From NCBI GenBank assembly GCA_020636155.1, contig JACJYM010000004.1, forward strand, positions 124,001 through 188,000: DNA of 64,000 nucleotides, read 5' to 3'. Below, in pieces: positions 17,648-25,762 of the stretch. The position numbers and the translations under genes are program-made. Positions within the stretch are counted from its first letter, which is position 1. Each line of letters begins with the position of its first letter. The notes beneath the pieces are model-generated. The model had not been told where the DNA came from and searched no databases. It saw nothing but the letters and a program-made list of their open reading frames with translations. The stretch comes from Lewinellaceae bacterium (GTDB lineage Bacteria; Bacteroidota; Bacteroidia; Chitinophagales; Saprospiraceae).

Positions 17648-18216
17648 TGTTCTTAGAATTTTTAAAATGGGGGTTTCAGCACATCTTAGACTTCCATGCT
17701 TATGACCACCTCCTTTTTTTGGTGGCTCTATGTGCTGTATATACCTTTAAGTCATGGAAAGAGGTTCTAATTCTTGTCACTGCATTTACCATTGGCCACT
17801 CATTGACATTATCATTGGCAGCCCTCAATCTGATTTCGGTAAACAAAACACTAGTAGAAGCACTTATCCCTGTCACCATTGTCCTCACAGGAATATTCAA
17901 TGTTGCGAATTTTGGAAAAACAGAAAGATATTTATGGATGAAATACCCTGTCGCTATGTGTTTCGGGCTGATACATGGATTGGGCTTTTCTAATCAATTT
18001 CAATCGCTTGTCTCAGAAAATCAAAGCATCCTTTCCATGCTTTTTCCTTTTAATCTTGGTGTGGAACTTGGTCAGATTGTCATCGTAATATGTGCCTTGA
18101 CCGTGAATACTTTAGTTGTAAAACGGGTGAAGCAAAAAAACTGGGTGATTTGGGTGTCGGCAATCGCAATTATTATAGCGACTTATCTTTTCATCACTGT
18201 GATTCTTGAATCCTAA
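17647..18216 (+). CDS. HupE/UreJ-family membrane protein
   Basis: 189 residues with about six membrane helices. The pattern fits the HupE/UreJ family: an early HILDFHAYDHLLFLVAL helix, TAFTIGHSLTLSLA, and FGLIHGLGFSNQF. The histidines and aspartate in these helices are thought to bind nickel or another divalent metal in relatives. No hydrogenase or urease genes are visible here, so the cargo is unknown. Coupled to the ROK kinase by a 1-bp overlap, and overlaps the convergent CNNM gene by 4 bp at its end. Confidence 0.85.
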   Translation: MFLEFLKWGFQHILDFHAYDHLLFLVALCAVYTFKSWKEVLILVTAFTIGHSLTLSLAALNLISVNKTLVEALIPVTIVLTGIFNVANFGKTERYLWMKYPVAMCFGLIHGLGFSNQFQSLVSENQSILSMLFPFNLGVELGQIVIVICALTVNTLVVKRVKQKNWVIWVSAIAIIIATYLFITVILES

Positions 18217-19469
18217 GCCGATTCGTCATGTAAAATTATCACTCTCACTGTCTCTATTCGAGTGTCTGCCACGTGTTCTAGAATAAATTTATAATTGTCC
18301 AATTCAATAACAGCCCCTGTCTCAGGAATACTTCCATGAGTCATGACGATATAACCAGAAAGTGTTTGAAAGTCGCCTTCCGGCAATTTTAAATGCTCAT
18401 ATTTTTCATTGAGGTAATCAATTTCTAATCTTCCTGAAAACAAATATTCACTATCAGAAATCATCTCATCTATATAGTCTTCTTGGTCGTGTTCATCCTC
18501 TATTTCTCCAAAAATTTCCTCCAGTATATCTTCTAAAGTGATGAGCCCAGCCGTTCCGCCAAATTCATCCACTACACATGCAATGTTAGTGCCATCCTTT
18601 ATAAATTTATGCATAAGCTCTTGAGCATTCATCGCCTCAGGCACATAAGCCAGAGGTAATATCAGCTTTTTAATATTCTTACTCTCTCCTAACAATTGCT
18701 GATGATGAATGTAACCATCTACATTTTCAATATCTCCATCTACGACTAAGACCCTAGACATTTTACTTTGAATAAAGGTATCCAGAACTTCCTCGTAAGT
18801 CGCTGTTTTGTCAACATAAACGATTTCTTTTCTTGGAATCATACAATCCCTCACTTTGAGACTCCCAAGATTCAAAGCATTGGTAAGAATCTCCTTATCT
18901 ATGTCCTCTTCCTCTGATAAACTATCTTCGATATAGTGTTCCAGATCTACTCTCGTCAATACATTCGCAACATCCTCGGTTGGTAATCTGAATATATATT
19001 TCAAAATAAAATTGGACAGACCAGTCATGAAATAAGCTGGTATCGCGAGTAACCATTTAAAAAACCGAATGGGATAAGCCAGTTTATACAGTAATTCATT
19101 GGGAAACAACCTAAAAAATGTTTTAGGTAAAAACTCACCAAACATCAGGACAACAATGGTGGAGATTATGGTCACGGTCAATAGGACAACAAAGGGGAAA
19201 TCTCCTGCTATTTTTTCAATAGGTGGTTGTATAAGTTTTGCCATAGAAATGGTAAAAATGACCAAAGCGATATTATTACCAACAAGCATTGCTCCTAGAA
19301 AAGCCTTAGGATTTTCATAAAATCCGGCGATCAATTTGCCCTTTTTATGCCCTTTATTTTTTAATACTTCGACACCGAGCTTGTTTGCCGTGACAAATGC
19401 CATCTCTGATCCTGAAAAGAATGCCGATAAAAGCAACGAAATTAATATGACTAAAACTAAAGTTAACAT
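18213..19469 (-). CDS. CNNM/CorC-type membrane protein with tandem CBS domains
   Basis: 418 residues: a CNNM (DUF21) transmembrane domain (about 1-185, starting ISLLLSAFFSGSEMAFV), two CBS domains (about 205-325; VRDCMIPRKEIVYVD and VVDEFGGTAGLITLEDILEEI are characteristic), and a C-terminal CorC/HlyC domain (about 340-415). Relatives act in Mg2+ or Co2+ export or homeostasis, with the CBS pair sensing adenine nucleotides. In Bacteroidota this type often lies by lptC; here a SRPBCC gene and a decayed adhesin separate them. A -7 promoter element lies upstream. Confidence 0.93.
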   Translation of the reverse strand: MLTLVLVILISLLLSAFFSGSEMAFVTANKLGVEVLKNKGHKKGKLIAGFYENPKAFLGAMLVGNNIALVIFTISMAKLIQPPIEKIAGDFPFVVLLTVTIISTIVVLMFGEFLPKTFFRLFPNELLYKLAYPIRFFKWLLAIPAYFMTGLSNFILKYIFRLPTEDVANVLTRVDLEHYIEDSLSEEEDIDKEILTNALNLGSLKVRDCMIPRKEIVYVDKTATYEEVLDTFIQSKMSRVLVVDGDIENVDGYIHHQQLLGESKNIKKLILPLAYVPEAMNAQELMHKFIKDGTNIACVVDEFGGTAGLITLEDILEEIFGEIEDEHDQEDYIDEMISDSEYLFSGRLEIDYLNEKYEHLKLPEGDFQTLSGYIVMTHGSIPETGAVIELDNYKFILEHVADTRIETVRVIILHDESA

Positions 19470-19492
19470 GTTGTTTTACAATAAACCAAGTA

Positions 19493-19500
19493 CAAAGATA
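19493..19500 (-). promoter_or_regulatory. -7 promoter element TATCTTTG of the CNNM gene
   Basis: Exact TAnnTTTG match on the minus strand, 24 nt before the start codon. Confidence 0.55.
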
Positions 19501-19572
19501 ATCAAGTAAACCAGTACTGGCCTATGTTTATTTTTCAGGATTGTTTTTTAAACATTACTCGTGTACAAATAT

Positions 19573-20001
19573 CTAAGCTCTATCCTCAAATGCAATAATC
19601 TCTCCCTTTTCGACATAGTTTTTTAAGCCGTTGAGCAAAACTGCCCAACAAAATGACGTGACTTTGAAATGCCGATTACAATCTTGCCAACCAGTATGCC
19701 AAAAATCAACTTGAACTTTTACTCCATCGTCCACTAAATCGAAACCGAAACTCGTCGGTTTCCAATCCTCATCTGAATCCATCATTTTAATATGGAATGC
19801 CTCGCTCTCATTCGCTAAAATCACCATTCCATACCAATCGTATTCTGATGAAAAATAGAAATTGTATGCTTGTCCTACAATCGGAACTCCAGAACACTTT
19901 AGCGGCCACCAATTGACCAAATGTTTAGGATCGGTAATCGCTTCATAAACTTTTGAGGCCGATGACCTAATATTAAGGCTGTGAAAAATTGTATAATTCA
20001 T
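19573..20001 (-). CDS. SRPBCC (START/AHSA1-like) domain protein
   Basis: 142 residues that form one helix-grip (SRPBCC) fold: an N-terminal strand and helix (FHSLNIRSSASKVYEAITDPKHLVNWWP), beta strands through the centre, and the long C-terminal helix (SFCWAVLLNGLKNYVEKGE). These proteins bind a hydrophobic ligand or client in a deep pocket; ligand unknown. No signal peptide. It has its own -7 promoter element, and the upstream pseudogene suggests it was once in a different context. Confidence 0.85.
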   Translation of the reverse strand: MNYTIFHSLNIRSSASKVYEAITDPKHLVNWWPLKCSGVPIVGQAYNFYFSSEYDWYGMVILANESEAFHIKMMDSDEDWKPTSFGFDLVDDGVKVQVDFWHTGWQDCNRHFKVTSFCWAVLLNGLKNYVEKGEIIAFEDRA

Positions 20002-20018
20002 TGAATACAGTTGAAACC

Positions 20019-20026
20019 CAAATTTA
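20019..20026 (-). promoter_or_regulatory. -7 promoter element TAAATTTG of the SRPBCC gene
   Basis: Exact TAnnTTTG match on the minus strand, 18 nt before the start codon. Confidence 0.5.
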
Positions 20027-20057
20027 CTGATTAATTTATAGCAATCATATCCATACC

Positions 20058-20832
20058 TTATTTTACCAAAGTGATATCCCCTGTCATTATCTTTTCTTTG
20101 TCTTGAGATTCTTTATATTTCAATACAAAAATATACACTCCCTGTTCGCAAGATTTCCCTTTGAATTTCCCGTCCCAGCTCGGAAGTTTTTCACTCGATT
20201 CGTACACTAAATTGCCCCATCGATCGAAAATTTTACAGTCTAATATCTCAATATCAGTCGGTGGAGTAATAGACCACTCATCATTAACCTGGTCGCCATT
20301 TGGGCTGAAAATATTCGGGATATGAAGGTCATTTTCTTTATTTTCTAGTTTTATAAAAAATGTGGTCACATAGGTGCAGCCAGATTCATGAGTCAAATAA
20401 ACAGTTATTTCCATATCTCCCGATGGAGTAATAACCACGTGCATACAAGTATCGCAATTCACCATATCGGCCTCTGACCACAAGACGACCCATTCTAGAG
20501 GATTGAGACCAAGGTCTAAATCGAGTGATTGTTGTTGAATTAGAGTCGTATCGCCAATAGTTGGAATATTCTCTAAGTCTGGCAATGAAGGTAGTGTGAT
20601 GATGTACTGCTTTTCACAATTCGGCTGTGTAAACAAGGTTACGTTTGCTTCTATATTTCCATCAGTGAAACTGGTCTGATAGGTCGTTCATGGTCACAGA
20701 GTAATAGACATACCCATCCACTACAGTACAATTACGAGCCAAAGATACTTTGTCTTCCCAATCAATGCAATCAGATTTTTTACATGGATCTATGTCTATA
20801 TTGAGGGTGTAGCAATATTTCTCTTCCCCTTT
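20058..20832 (-). pseudogene. decayed T9SS/gliding-type adhesin, C-terminal remnant
   Basis: The last 190 or so codons (20058-20636) are intact and end in a CHU_C-type sorting domain: NIFSPNGDQVNDEW, then KIFDRWGNLVYES and GVYIFVLKYKE. The coding sense continues upstream in the same frame to about 20672 (FTDGNIEANVTLF), then jumps to another frame (KYCYTLNIDIDPC...YVYYSVTMNDLSDQ), where a TGA at 20662 closes it. A stop also bounds it at about 20833. There is no start codon, signal peptide or repeat region, so this is the tail of a large secreted adhesin that has been truncated and frameshifted. A misassembly or sequencing error could explain the frameshift but not the missing front. Confidence 0.7.
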
Positions 20833-20880
20833 TTAGATACTCAATAAACTTGAGGCTCAAATCGATAAAATTGAAGATCC

Positions 20881-21450
20881 TTAATCCAGATTCTTGGAAA
20901 GATTATCGATGTTTATCTTGCCTTGAACCTTACGTTTGATTTCAAATCGGGTGAAATTTTGATTGGCTTCAAAGCCGTATCCGTACGTTGTATCTCCTCT
21001 TTCGGGCTGTGTGATTCTTACAAATTTGTCGGTTTTGACGATTTCATTGGATTCATCCCAGATGAGCTCCGGTGATTCCAATTTGTCATTGTTAGAATTG
21101 TAAAATTTTACGTGGCCACTTACATAGATGAGGTGTTCGTTCTCTGACCGGACAGCTCTGTCGGCCTCGAGCCAACTATAGGGTTTGCCATGTAAATCCA
21201 AGAATTCGACGAATACTCCTTGAGGAAATACGTCTTTGGGGTCGTCTCTTTCGGTATATCGCTCGAGTAGTGGCCCTCTAATTTTCACTTTGACCACAGC
21301 CGAATCACTGTAATAGATGGTTACATTTTTGCCTATCTCCTTTTGGGCTTCTGTGGGTGACACGAGGGCATCGACGTCCTTGACATCATTGGTGCAGGAG
21401 TAAACTCCAATGAAAAGAAGGAAAATTGAAAAATAGTAAAATCTACTCAC
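20881..21450 (-). CDS. lptC: LPS export protein LptC (lipoprotein form)
   Basis: 189 residues. LptC receives lipopolysaccharide from the LptBFG transporter and passes it to the periplasmic LptA bridge. A lipoprotein-like signal ends in FIGVYSC (Cys19). The body shows the LptC/OstA beta-jellyroll pattern: VKVKIRGPLLERY, then VFVEFLDLHGKP, HLIYVSGHVKFYNSNNDKLESPELIWDE and GDTTYGYGFEAN. It overlaps the upstream lipoprotein gene by 8 bp and belongs to the operon that starts at the phosphopantetheinyl transferase. The gene directly after it is a pseudogene. Confidence 0.9.
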   Translation of the reverse strand: MSRFYYFSIFLLFIGVYSCTNDVKDVDALVSPTEAQKEIGKNVTIYYSDSAVVKVKIRGPLLERYTERDDPKDVFPQGVFVEFLDLHGKPYSWLEADRAVRSENEHLIYVSGHVKFYNSNNDKLESPELIWDESNEIVKTDKFVRITQPERGDTTYGYGFEANQNFTRFEIKRKVQGKINIDNLSKNLD

Positions 21451-21895
21451 CAGGCCCCATTGCTTTGTAATAGATTAAATTCCATTCACCACCGACTTTT
21501 CCAAATCGTCTCATCATCGTATAAAACCCTGAGGCATCACTTATCTTTTCGGTGATGATATTATTAAAATTGGTGAATGCTTGCGAATAAGAATTGTCCA
21601 TACTGTCGAATCGGTGATGAATAGGCCAGGCTTCCGCCGTCCACACGGTATCTTTGGTTAATCCCAATGAATCTCGATCCGATATCTTCCCACTCAAGGG
21701 CCATACTATGTGCTGTATCTGATATGCCGAGTCGCTGCTGAACAAATTATAGAAGTCCACAAAATCTTCTGGTAAATCATCGGAATAATATTCTGATATT
21801 TCTTCTTCCGAAATGCTCTCTTGGTCAGGCTTTTGCTTGCATGAAATTAATAATGACAAAGCAAGTGCCAGAAAAAGGATTGATTTTATATTCAT
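21443..21895 (-). CDS. lipoprotein of unknown function upstream of lptC
   Basis: 150 residues. The signal peptide has a lipobox (ALALSLLISC, Cys19). The mature part is acidic at first (EESISEEEISEYYSDD-like), then a compact domain with VWPLSGKISDRDSLGLT, WTAEAWPIHHRFDS and GGEWNLIYYKAMG. The pattern resembles DUF4348-like lipoproteins of Bacteroidota; I am not certain of the family. The 8-bp overlap with lptC suggests tight cotranslation and perhaps a cell-envelope job. Confidence 0.75.
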   Translation of the reverse strand: MNIKSILFLALALSLLISCKQKPDQESISEEEISEYYSDDLPEDFVDFYNLFSSDSAYQIQHIVWPLSGKISDRDSLGLTKDTVWTAEAWPIHHRFDSMDNSYSQAFTNFNNIITEKISDASGFYTMMRRFGKVGGEWNLIYYKAMGPGE

Positions 21896-21898
21896 ATT

Positions 21899-22543
21899 TT
21901 AGTATTCGTCATAAAAAACGCAAATATGGCAATCTTCGTACATAAATGCTTTGCCAAAATATTGATTGTTAAAATTAGGCATATTTATTTGCCCTTTCAA
22001 GTTTATTATTTCTCCATCTCGATATTCGAATGGTGAGACCAAAAGGTTTTTTCTGAAATCCACCGATTTTCTACCATATATCTTAAACAAGCACTCCTTT
22101 GCTCCCCAGTAGATGTGCAATTTGTGAATCACGTCATGAATGCCCAATTCATTCAACTCAATTTCATTTAGAAATTTGGATTTAATCCTATCTATTTTCT
22201 CAACGACAACCTGCACGTCAATGCCCACATTGAGTTTCGAAGCCACGACCGCACAGATATTACCAGAGTGACTCATGCTAATATGGTATTCAGATCCCTG
22301 CAAATATGGCTTGCCATAACTGTCCTTGAGACAAGCTCCTCTAATCTCTCTTCCCGACATCAGGTGCAACAAATAACGAGAACTGTACCATTCGAGTAAT
22401 TTCCGACTATTCAAAGGAGCTATTTCCTCTTTTTCGGCTTCGTACAGAGGAAGACGTTCTTCAAAAAATGACACCGGTTCAGTCACCTGCCAAAGGCCCA
22501 ATTCAATGTCGGGTTCGAAGTATTTTTTCAGTAAAAGCGGCAT
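21899..22543 (-). CDS. 4'-phosphopantetheinyl transferase (Sfp-like)
   Basis: 214 residues. It transfers the phosphopantetheine arm of CoA to a carrier-protein serine. The two Mg2+/CoA motifs are present: GIDVQV (about 107-112) and WGAKECLFKIYG (about 149-160). An upstream histidine-containing SMSHSGN block is also typical. The length fits the short Sfp class. It leads a three-gene operon with the lipoprotein and lptC; a -7 promoter element lies 20 nt before the ATG. The likely target is acyl carrier protein of fatty-acid or secondary metabolism. Confidence 0.92.
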   Translation of the reverse strand: MPLLLKKYFEPDIELGLWQVTEPVSFFEERLPLYEAEKEEIAPLNSRKLLEWYSSRYLLHLMSGREIRGACLKDSYGKPYLQGSEYHISMSHSGNICAVVASKLNVGIDVQVVVEKIDRIKSKFLNEIELNELGIHDVIHKLHIYWGAKECLFKIYGRKSVDFRKNLLVSPFEYRDGEIINLKGQINMPNFNNQYFGKAFMYEDCHICVFYDEY

Positions 22544-22563
22544 CTAAAAATTCCAATTCCTTG

Positions 22564-22571
22564 CAAAGATA
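22564..22571 (-). promoter_or_regulatory. -7 promoter element TATCTTTG of the PPTase-lptC operon
   Basis: Exact TAnnTTTG match on the minus strand, 21 nt before the start codon and just after the csaA stop codon. Confidence 0.55.
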
Positions 22572-22572
22572 G

Positions 22573-22911
22573 TTAAGCAATTCGCAATCCATTATCACAA
22601 GCTTTCTCAGGAGACAAAAGTATGACTTTTCCGTCTTCTTCTACCGCACCCAATACGAGGCATTGGCTCTGAATATTTGCAATTTGCTTAGGTGGAAAAT
22701 TAACAACTGCAATAACCTGCCGGCCAATAAGAGAGGAGGGCTCATAATAATCGGTTATCTGTGCAGAACTCTTCATCACTCCCAATTCTCCAAAATCAAT
22801 GGTGAGTATATATGCCGGTTTTCGTGCTTTTTCGAATACTAAGGCATCAATCACAGTACCGACTCGGATATCTATTTTTGAAAAATCATCATAGGCGATT
22901 GGTGGTTTCAT
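22573..22911 (-). CDS. csaA: CsaA-type tRNA-binding protein
   Basis: 112 residues forming a single tRNA-binding OB fold: DFSKIDIRVGTVIDA at the N-terminus, then KPAYILTIDFG, the GRQVIAVVNFPPKQIANIQSQ core and LVLGAVEEDG..LLSPE. CsaA dimers bind tRNA and were first described as secretion chaperones in Bacillus. No synthetase domain is attached, so it is a stand-alone protein. It ends right at the promoter of the next operon. Confidence 0.93.
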   Translation of the reverse strand: MKPPIAYDDFSKIDIRVGTVIDALVFEKARKPAYILTIDFGELGVMKSSAQITDYYEPSSLIGRQVIAVVNFPPKQIANIQSQCLVLGAVEEDGKVILLSPEKACDNGLRIA

Positions 22912-23125
22912 GGTAAACTATTTTAAAATTGGAATATTCACAAATATGATAAAATTAAGAATACAAGAGTATATAAATTATTGAAAACAGAAGTTAGAAA
23001 CACGAAGAATAAGAATTCATTCTTTCTCGCAATTTATCCCCTTTTCATAGAAAAATATATCTTTACATTTTGTACTTTAGTAAAACCAAACTGACGCAGT
23101 GGCCGAAAAGACCAAGGATAAAAAA

Positions 23126-25744
23126 ATGGCAAAACAGACACCTTTAATGGGTCAATATTTCAAGATGAAATCCCAGCATCCTGATGCCATCTTGCTGTTT
23201 AGAGTTGGTGATTTTTATGAAACCTTTGGCGAAGACGCAGTCAAAGCGGCAGAGATTCTGGGCATTGTTTTGACCAGTAGAAATAATGGAGGCTCAGATG
23301 TTGAGTTGGCAGGTTTTCCTTTTCACTCATTGGACGTATATCTACCTAAATTAGTAAGAGCAGGATACCGCGTCGCCATCTGTGAGCAATTAGAAAAACC
23401 CTCGAAGGAGAAAAAAATAGTCAAACGTGGAGTCACTGACATCGTCACTCCGGGTATCACGATAGATGAAACTCTTCTAGACAGAAAAAGCAACAATTAC
23501 TTAGCCTCGATATACTTTGGAAACAAAGGTTTGGGTATCGCATTTTTGGATATTTCGACCGGAGAATTTCTCATAAGCGAGGGTACAATAGAGCAGGTAG
23601 AAAAATTAATTGACGGATTTTCGCCGTCAGAAATTTTGTTTCCTAAGTCATTCAAAGCTCAATACGAAAAAATATTTGGCGAACGGTATTATTACTACAA
23701 TATCGAAGAATGGATTTATACTGAGGAGTTTGCAAGAGATCAACTTCTTGACCATTTCAAAGTACAAAATCTTAAAGGTTTTGGGGTGGAAGAAATGGTG
23801 TTTGGTCAGATAGCGGCCGGAGCCATATTGTACTACTTGAGTACGACGCAGAATGATAAACTGTCGCATATTAATCGCATCAACCGCATTCAAAATGAAG
23901 ATTATGTATGGTTGGATAGATTTACCATAAGAAATCTAGAATTGGTGCATTCGGTACATGAAACCGGGAAGCCACTGCTGTCAGTCCTAGACCAAACCGT
24001 ATCGCCAATGGGTAGTCGAATGCTGAAAAAATGGACTTTACTCCCTTTGATTAGCACGGATAAAATCAAGTCCAGACATGACATGATACAGTATCTTTTC
24101 GGTGATTCTGAATTGCTAAGTGAAATAGAGCACCAACTCAAACAAATCGGTGACCTCGAAAGATTAATCTCCAAGGTTTCGATGGAAAAAATTAATCCCA
24201 GAGAAATCATCCAACTCAAAAAAGCGCTAAAAGCCATCGGACCGGTCAAGGAAATGCTAAAGCAAACCGGTCAATCCAGTTTTTGTACATTAAGTGACCA
24301 CCTTAATCCATGTGAGACCATCATCACTCTGATAGAATCAGCAATTAATGATGATCCTCCGACCTTGTTATCAAAAGGAAATGTGATCAAAGAAGATTAT
24401 GATGAGTCATTGCAAGATCTGAGAAATACGATAAGAAATAGTAAAGAATTACTCCTCGAAATTCAACAAAACGAAGCCTCGAGAACCGGCATTTCTAGTT
24501 TGAAAATAGGCTTTAACAACGTGTTTGGCTATTATCTGGAAGTCACCAACAAATACAAAAATCAAGACCTCATTCCTGATGATTGGGTGAGAAAACAAAC
24601 CCTTAGCAATGGTGAGAGATATGTGACGGATGAACTCAAAAAGTTAGAAACCAAAATTCTCAATGCCGAAGAAAACATTGCAGATATCGAGTCGAGGCTC
24701 TATGCAGAAATCATATTAAAAATCGCGGAATACCTCGAACCCATTCAGCTCAATGCTAAGGCCGTGGCCACCATTGACTGTATATTATCATTGGCAAAAG
24801 TGGCCATTAGAAATAATTTCTGCAAACCTGTGATCAATGATTCTACCCTCATTGATATCAAGCAGGGTCGGCATCCGGTCATAGAATCTCAACTTCCTCT
24901 AGGGGAATCTTATATTCCTAATGATATCCTCCTGGATAATGAGGACACTCAAATCATGATGATAACCGGCCCAAATATGTCCGGTAAATCCGCCGTCCTT
25001 CGCCAAACGGCACTCATCTGTATCATGGCACAGATGGGTAGTTTTGTGCCTGCACAAAGTGCCACAATCGGCACTATAGACAAAGTATTTACCCGAGTCG
25101 GAGCCAGTGACAACATAAGCAGCGGGGAATCCACTTTTATGCTTGAGATGAATGAGACTGCCAGCATCATGAACAATATTTCCGAGAGAAGCTTAATATT
25201 GCTGGACGAGATAGGTCGGGGAACTTCGACTTATGACGGCATTTCGATTGCTTGGGCATTATCAGAATTTCTACATAATAACGGCAAGGCCAATCCGAAA
25301 ACCCTCTTTGCGACCCATTATCACGAACTCAACGAACTCGCAGAGAAATATCCTAGAATTAAAAATTATCACATTTCCACTGCTGAATCAGGTAATAAGG
25401 TGATATTCCTCAGGAAACTGACCGAAGGGGGCAGTAACCACAGTTTTGGAATTCATGTCGCTGCCATGGCTGGTATGCCAAAAGAAATCATAGCCCGAGC
25501 CTCAGAAATACTTATAGAACTCGAAACCAAGCATATCAATGACGCTGAGGAAAACTTTACACTCAAGCAAACCATGAAAAGTATAAACCAGCAACCTGGA
25601 TATCAACTGAGTCTCTTCGAGTCAGCTCCCGACCCTATAGCCGGAAAAATAAAAACTGACCTTCAGACATTAAACATCAATGCCATGACACCTATCGAAT
25701 GCATGATGAAGCTCAATGAGTTGAAAAAGATGCTGGAGGAGTAA
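23126..25744 (+). CDS. mutS: DNA mismatch repair ATPase MutS
   Basis: MutS binds mismatched DNA and recruits MutL. The ATG at 23126 gives 872 residues, a normal length; an in-frame GTG at 23099 would add nine charged residues (EKTKDKK) and is less likely. The mismatch-binding domain has FRVGDFYETFGEDA with the conserved Phe-x-Glu. The ATPase domain has the Walker A GPNMSGKSAVLRQ, Walker B LILLDEIGRGTSTYDG, and the dimerisation helix-turn-helix near GIHVAAMAGMPKEII. The C-terminus is short. The next gene starts 18 bp downstream. Confidence 0.97.
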   Translation: MAKQTPLMGQYFKMKSQHPDAILLFRVGDFYETFGEDAVKAAEILGIVLTSRNNGGSDVELAGFPFHSLDVYLPKLVRAGYRVAICEQLEKPSKEKKIVKRGVTDIVTPGITIDETLLDRKSNNYLASIYFGNKGLGIAFLDISTGEFLISEGTIEQVEKLIDGFSPSEILFPKSFKAQYEKIFGERYYYYNIEEWIYTEEFARDQLLDHFKVQNLKGFGVEEMVFGQIAAGAILYYLSTTQNDKLSHINRINRIQNEDYVWLDRFTIRNLELVHSVHETGKPLLSVLDQTVSPMGSRMLKKWTLLPLISTDKIKSRHDMIQYLFGDSELLSEIEHQLKQIGDLERLISKVSMEKINPREIIQLKKALKAIGPVKEMLKQTGQSSFCTLSDHLNPCETIITLIESAINDDPPTLLSKGNVIKEDYDESLQDLRNTIRNSKELLLEIQQNEASRTGISSLKIGFNNVFGYYLEVTNKYKNQDLIPDDWVRKQTLSNGERYVTDELKKLETKILNAEENIADIESRLYAEIILKIAEYLEPIQLNAKAVATIDCILSLAKVAIRNNFCKPVINDSTLIDIKQGRHPVIESQLPLGESYIPNDILLDNEDTQIMMITGPNMSGKSAVLRQTALICIMAQMGSFVPAQSATIGTIDKVFTRVGASDNISSGESTFMLEMNETASIMNNISERSLILLDEIGRGTSTYDGISIAWALSEFLHNNGKANPKTLFATHYHELNELAEKYPRIKNYHISTAESGNKVIFLRKLTEGGSNHSFGIHVAAMAGMPKEIIARASEILIELETKHINDAEENFTLKQTMKSINQQPGYQLSLFESAPDPIAGKIKTDLQTLNINAMTPIECMMKLNELKKMLEE

Positions 25745-25762
25745 TGGAAATCTAAGTTATCT

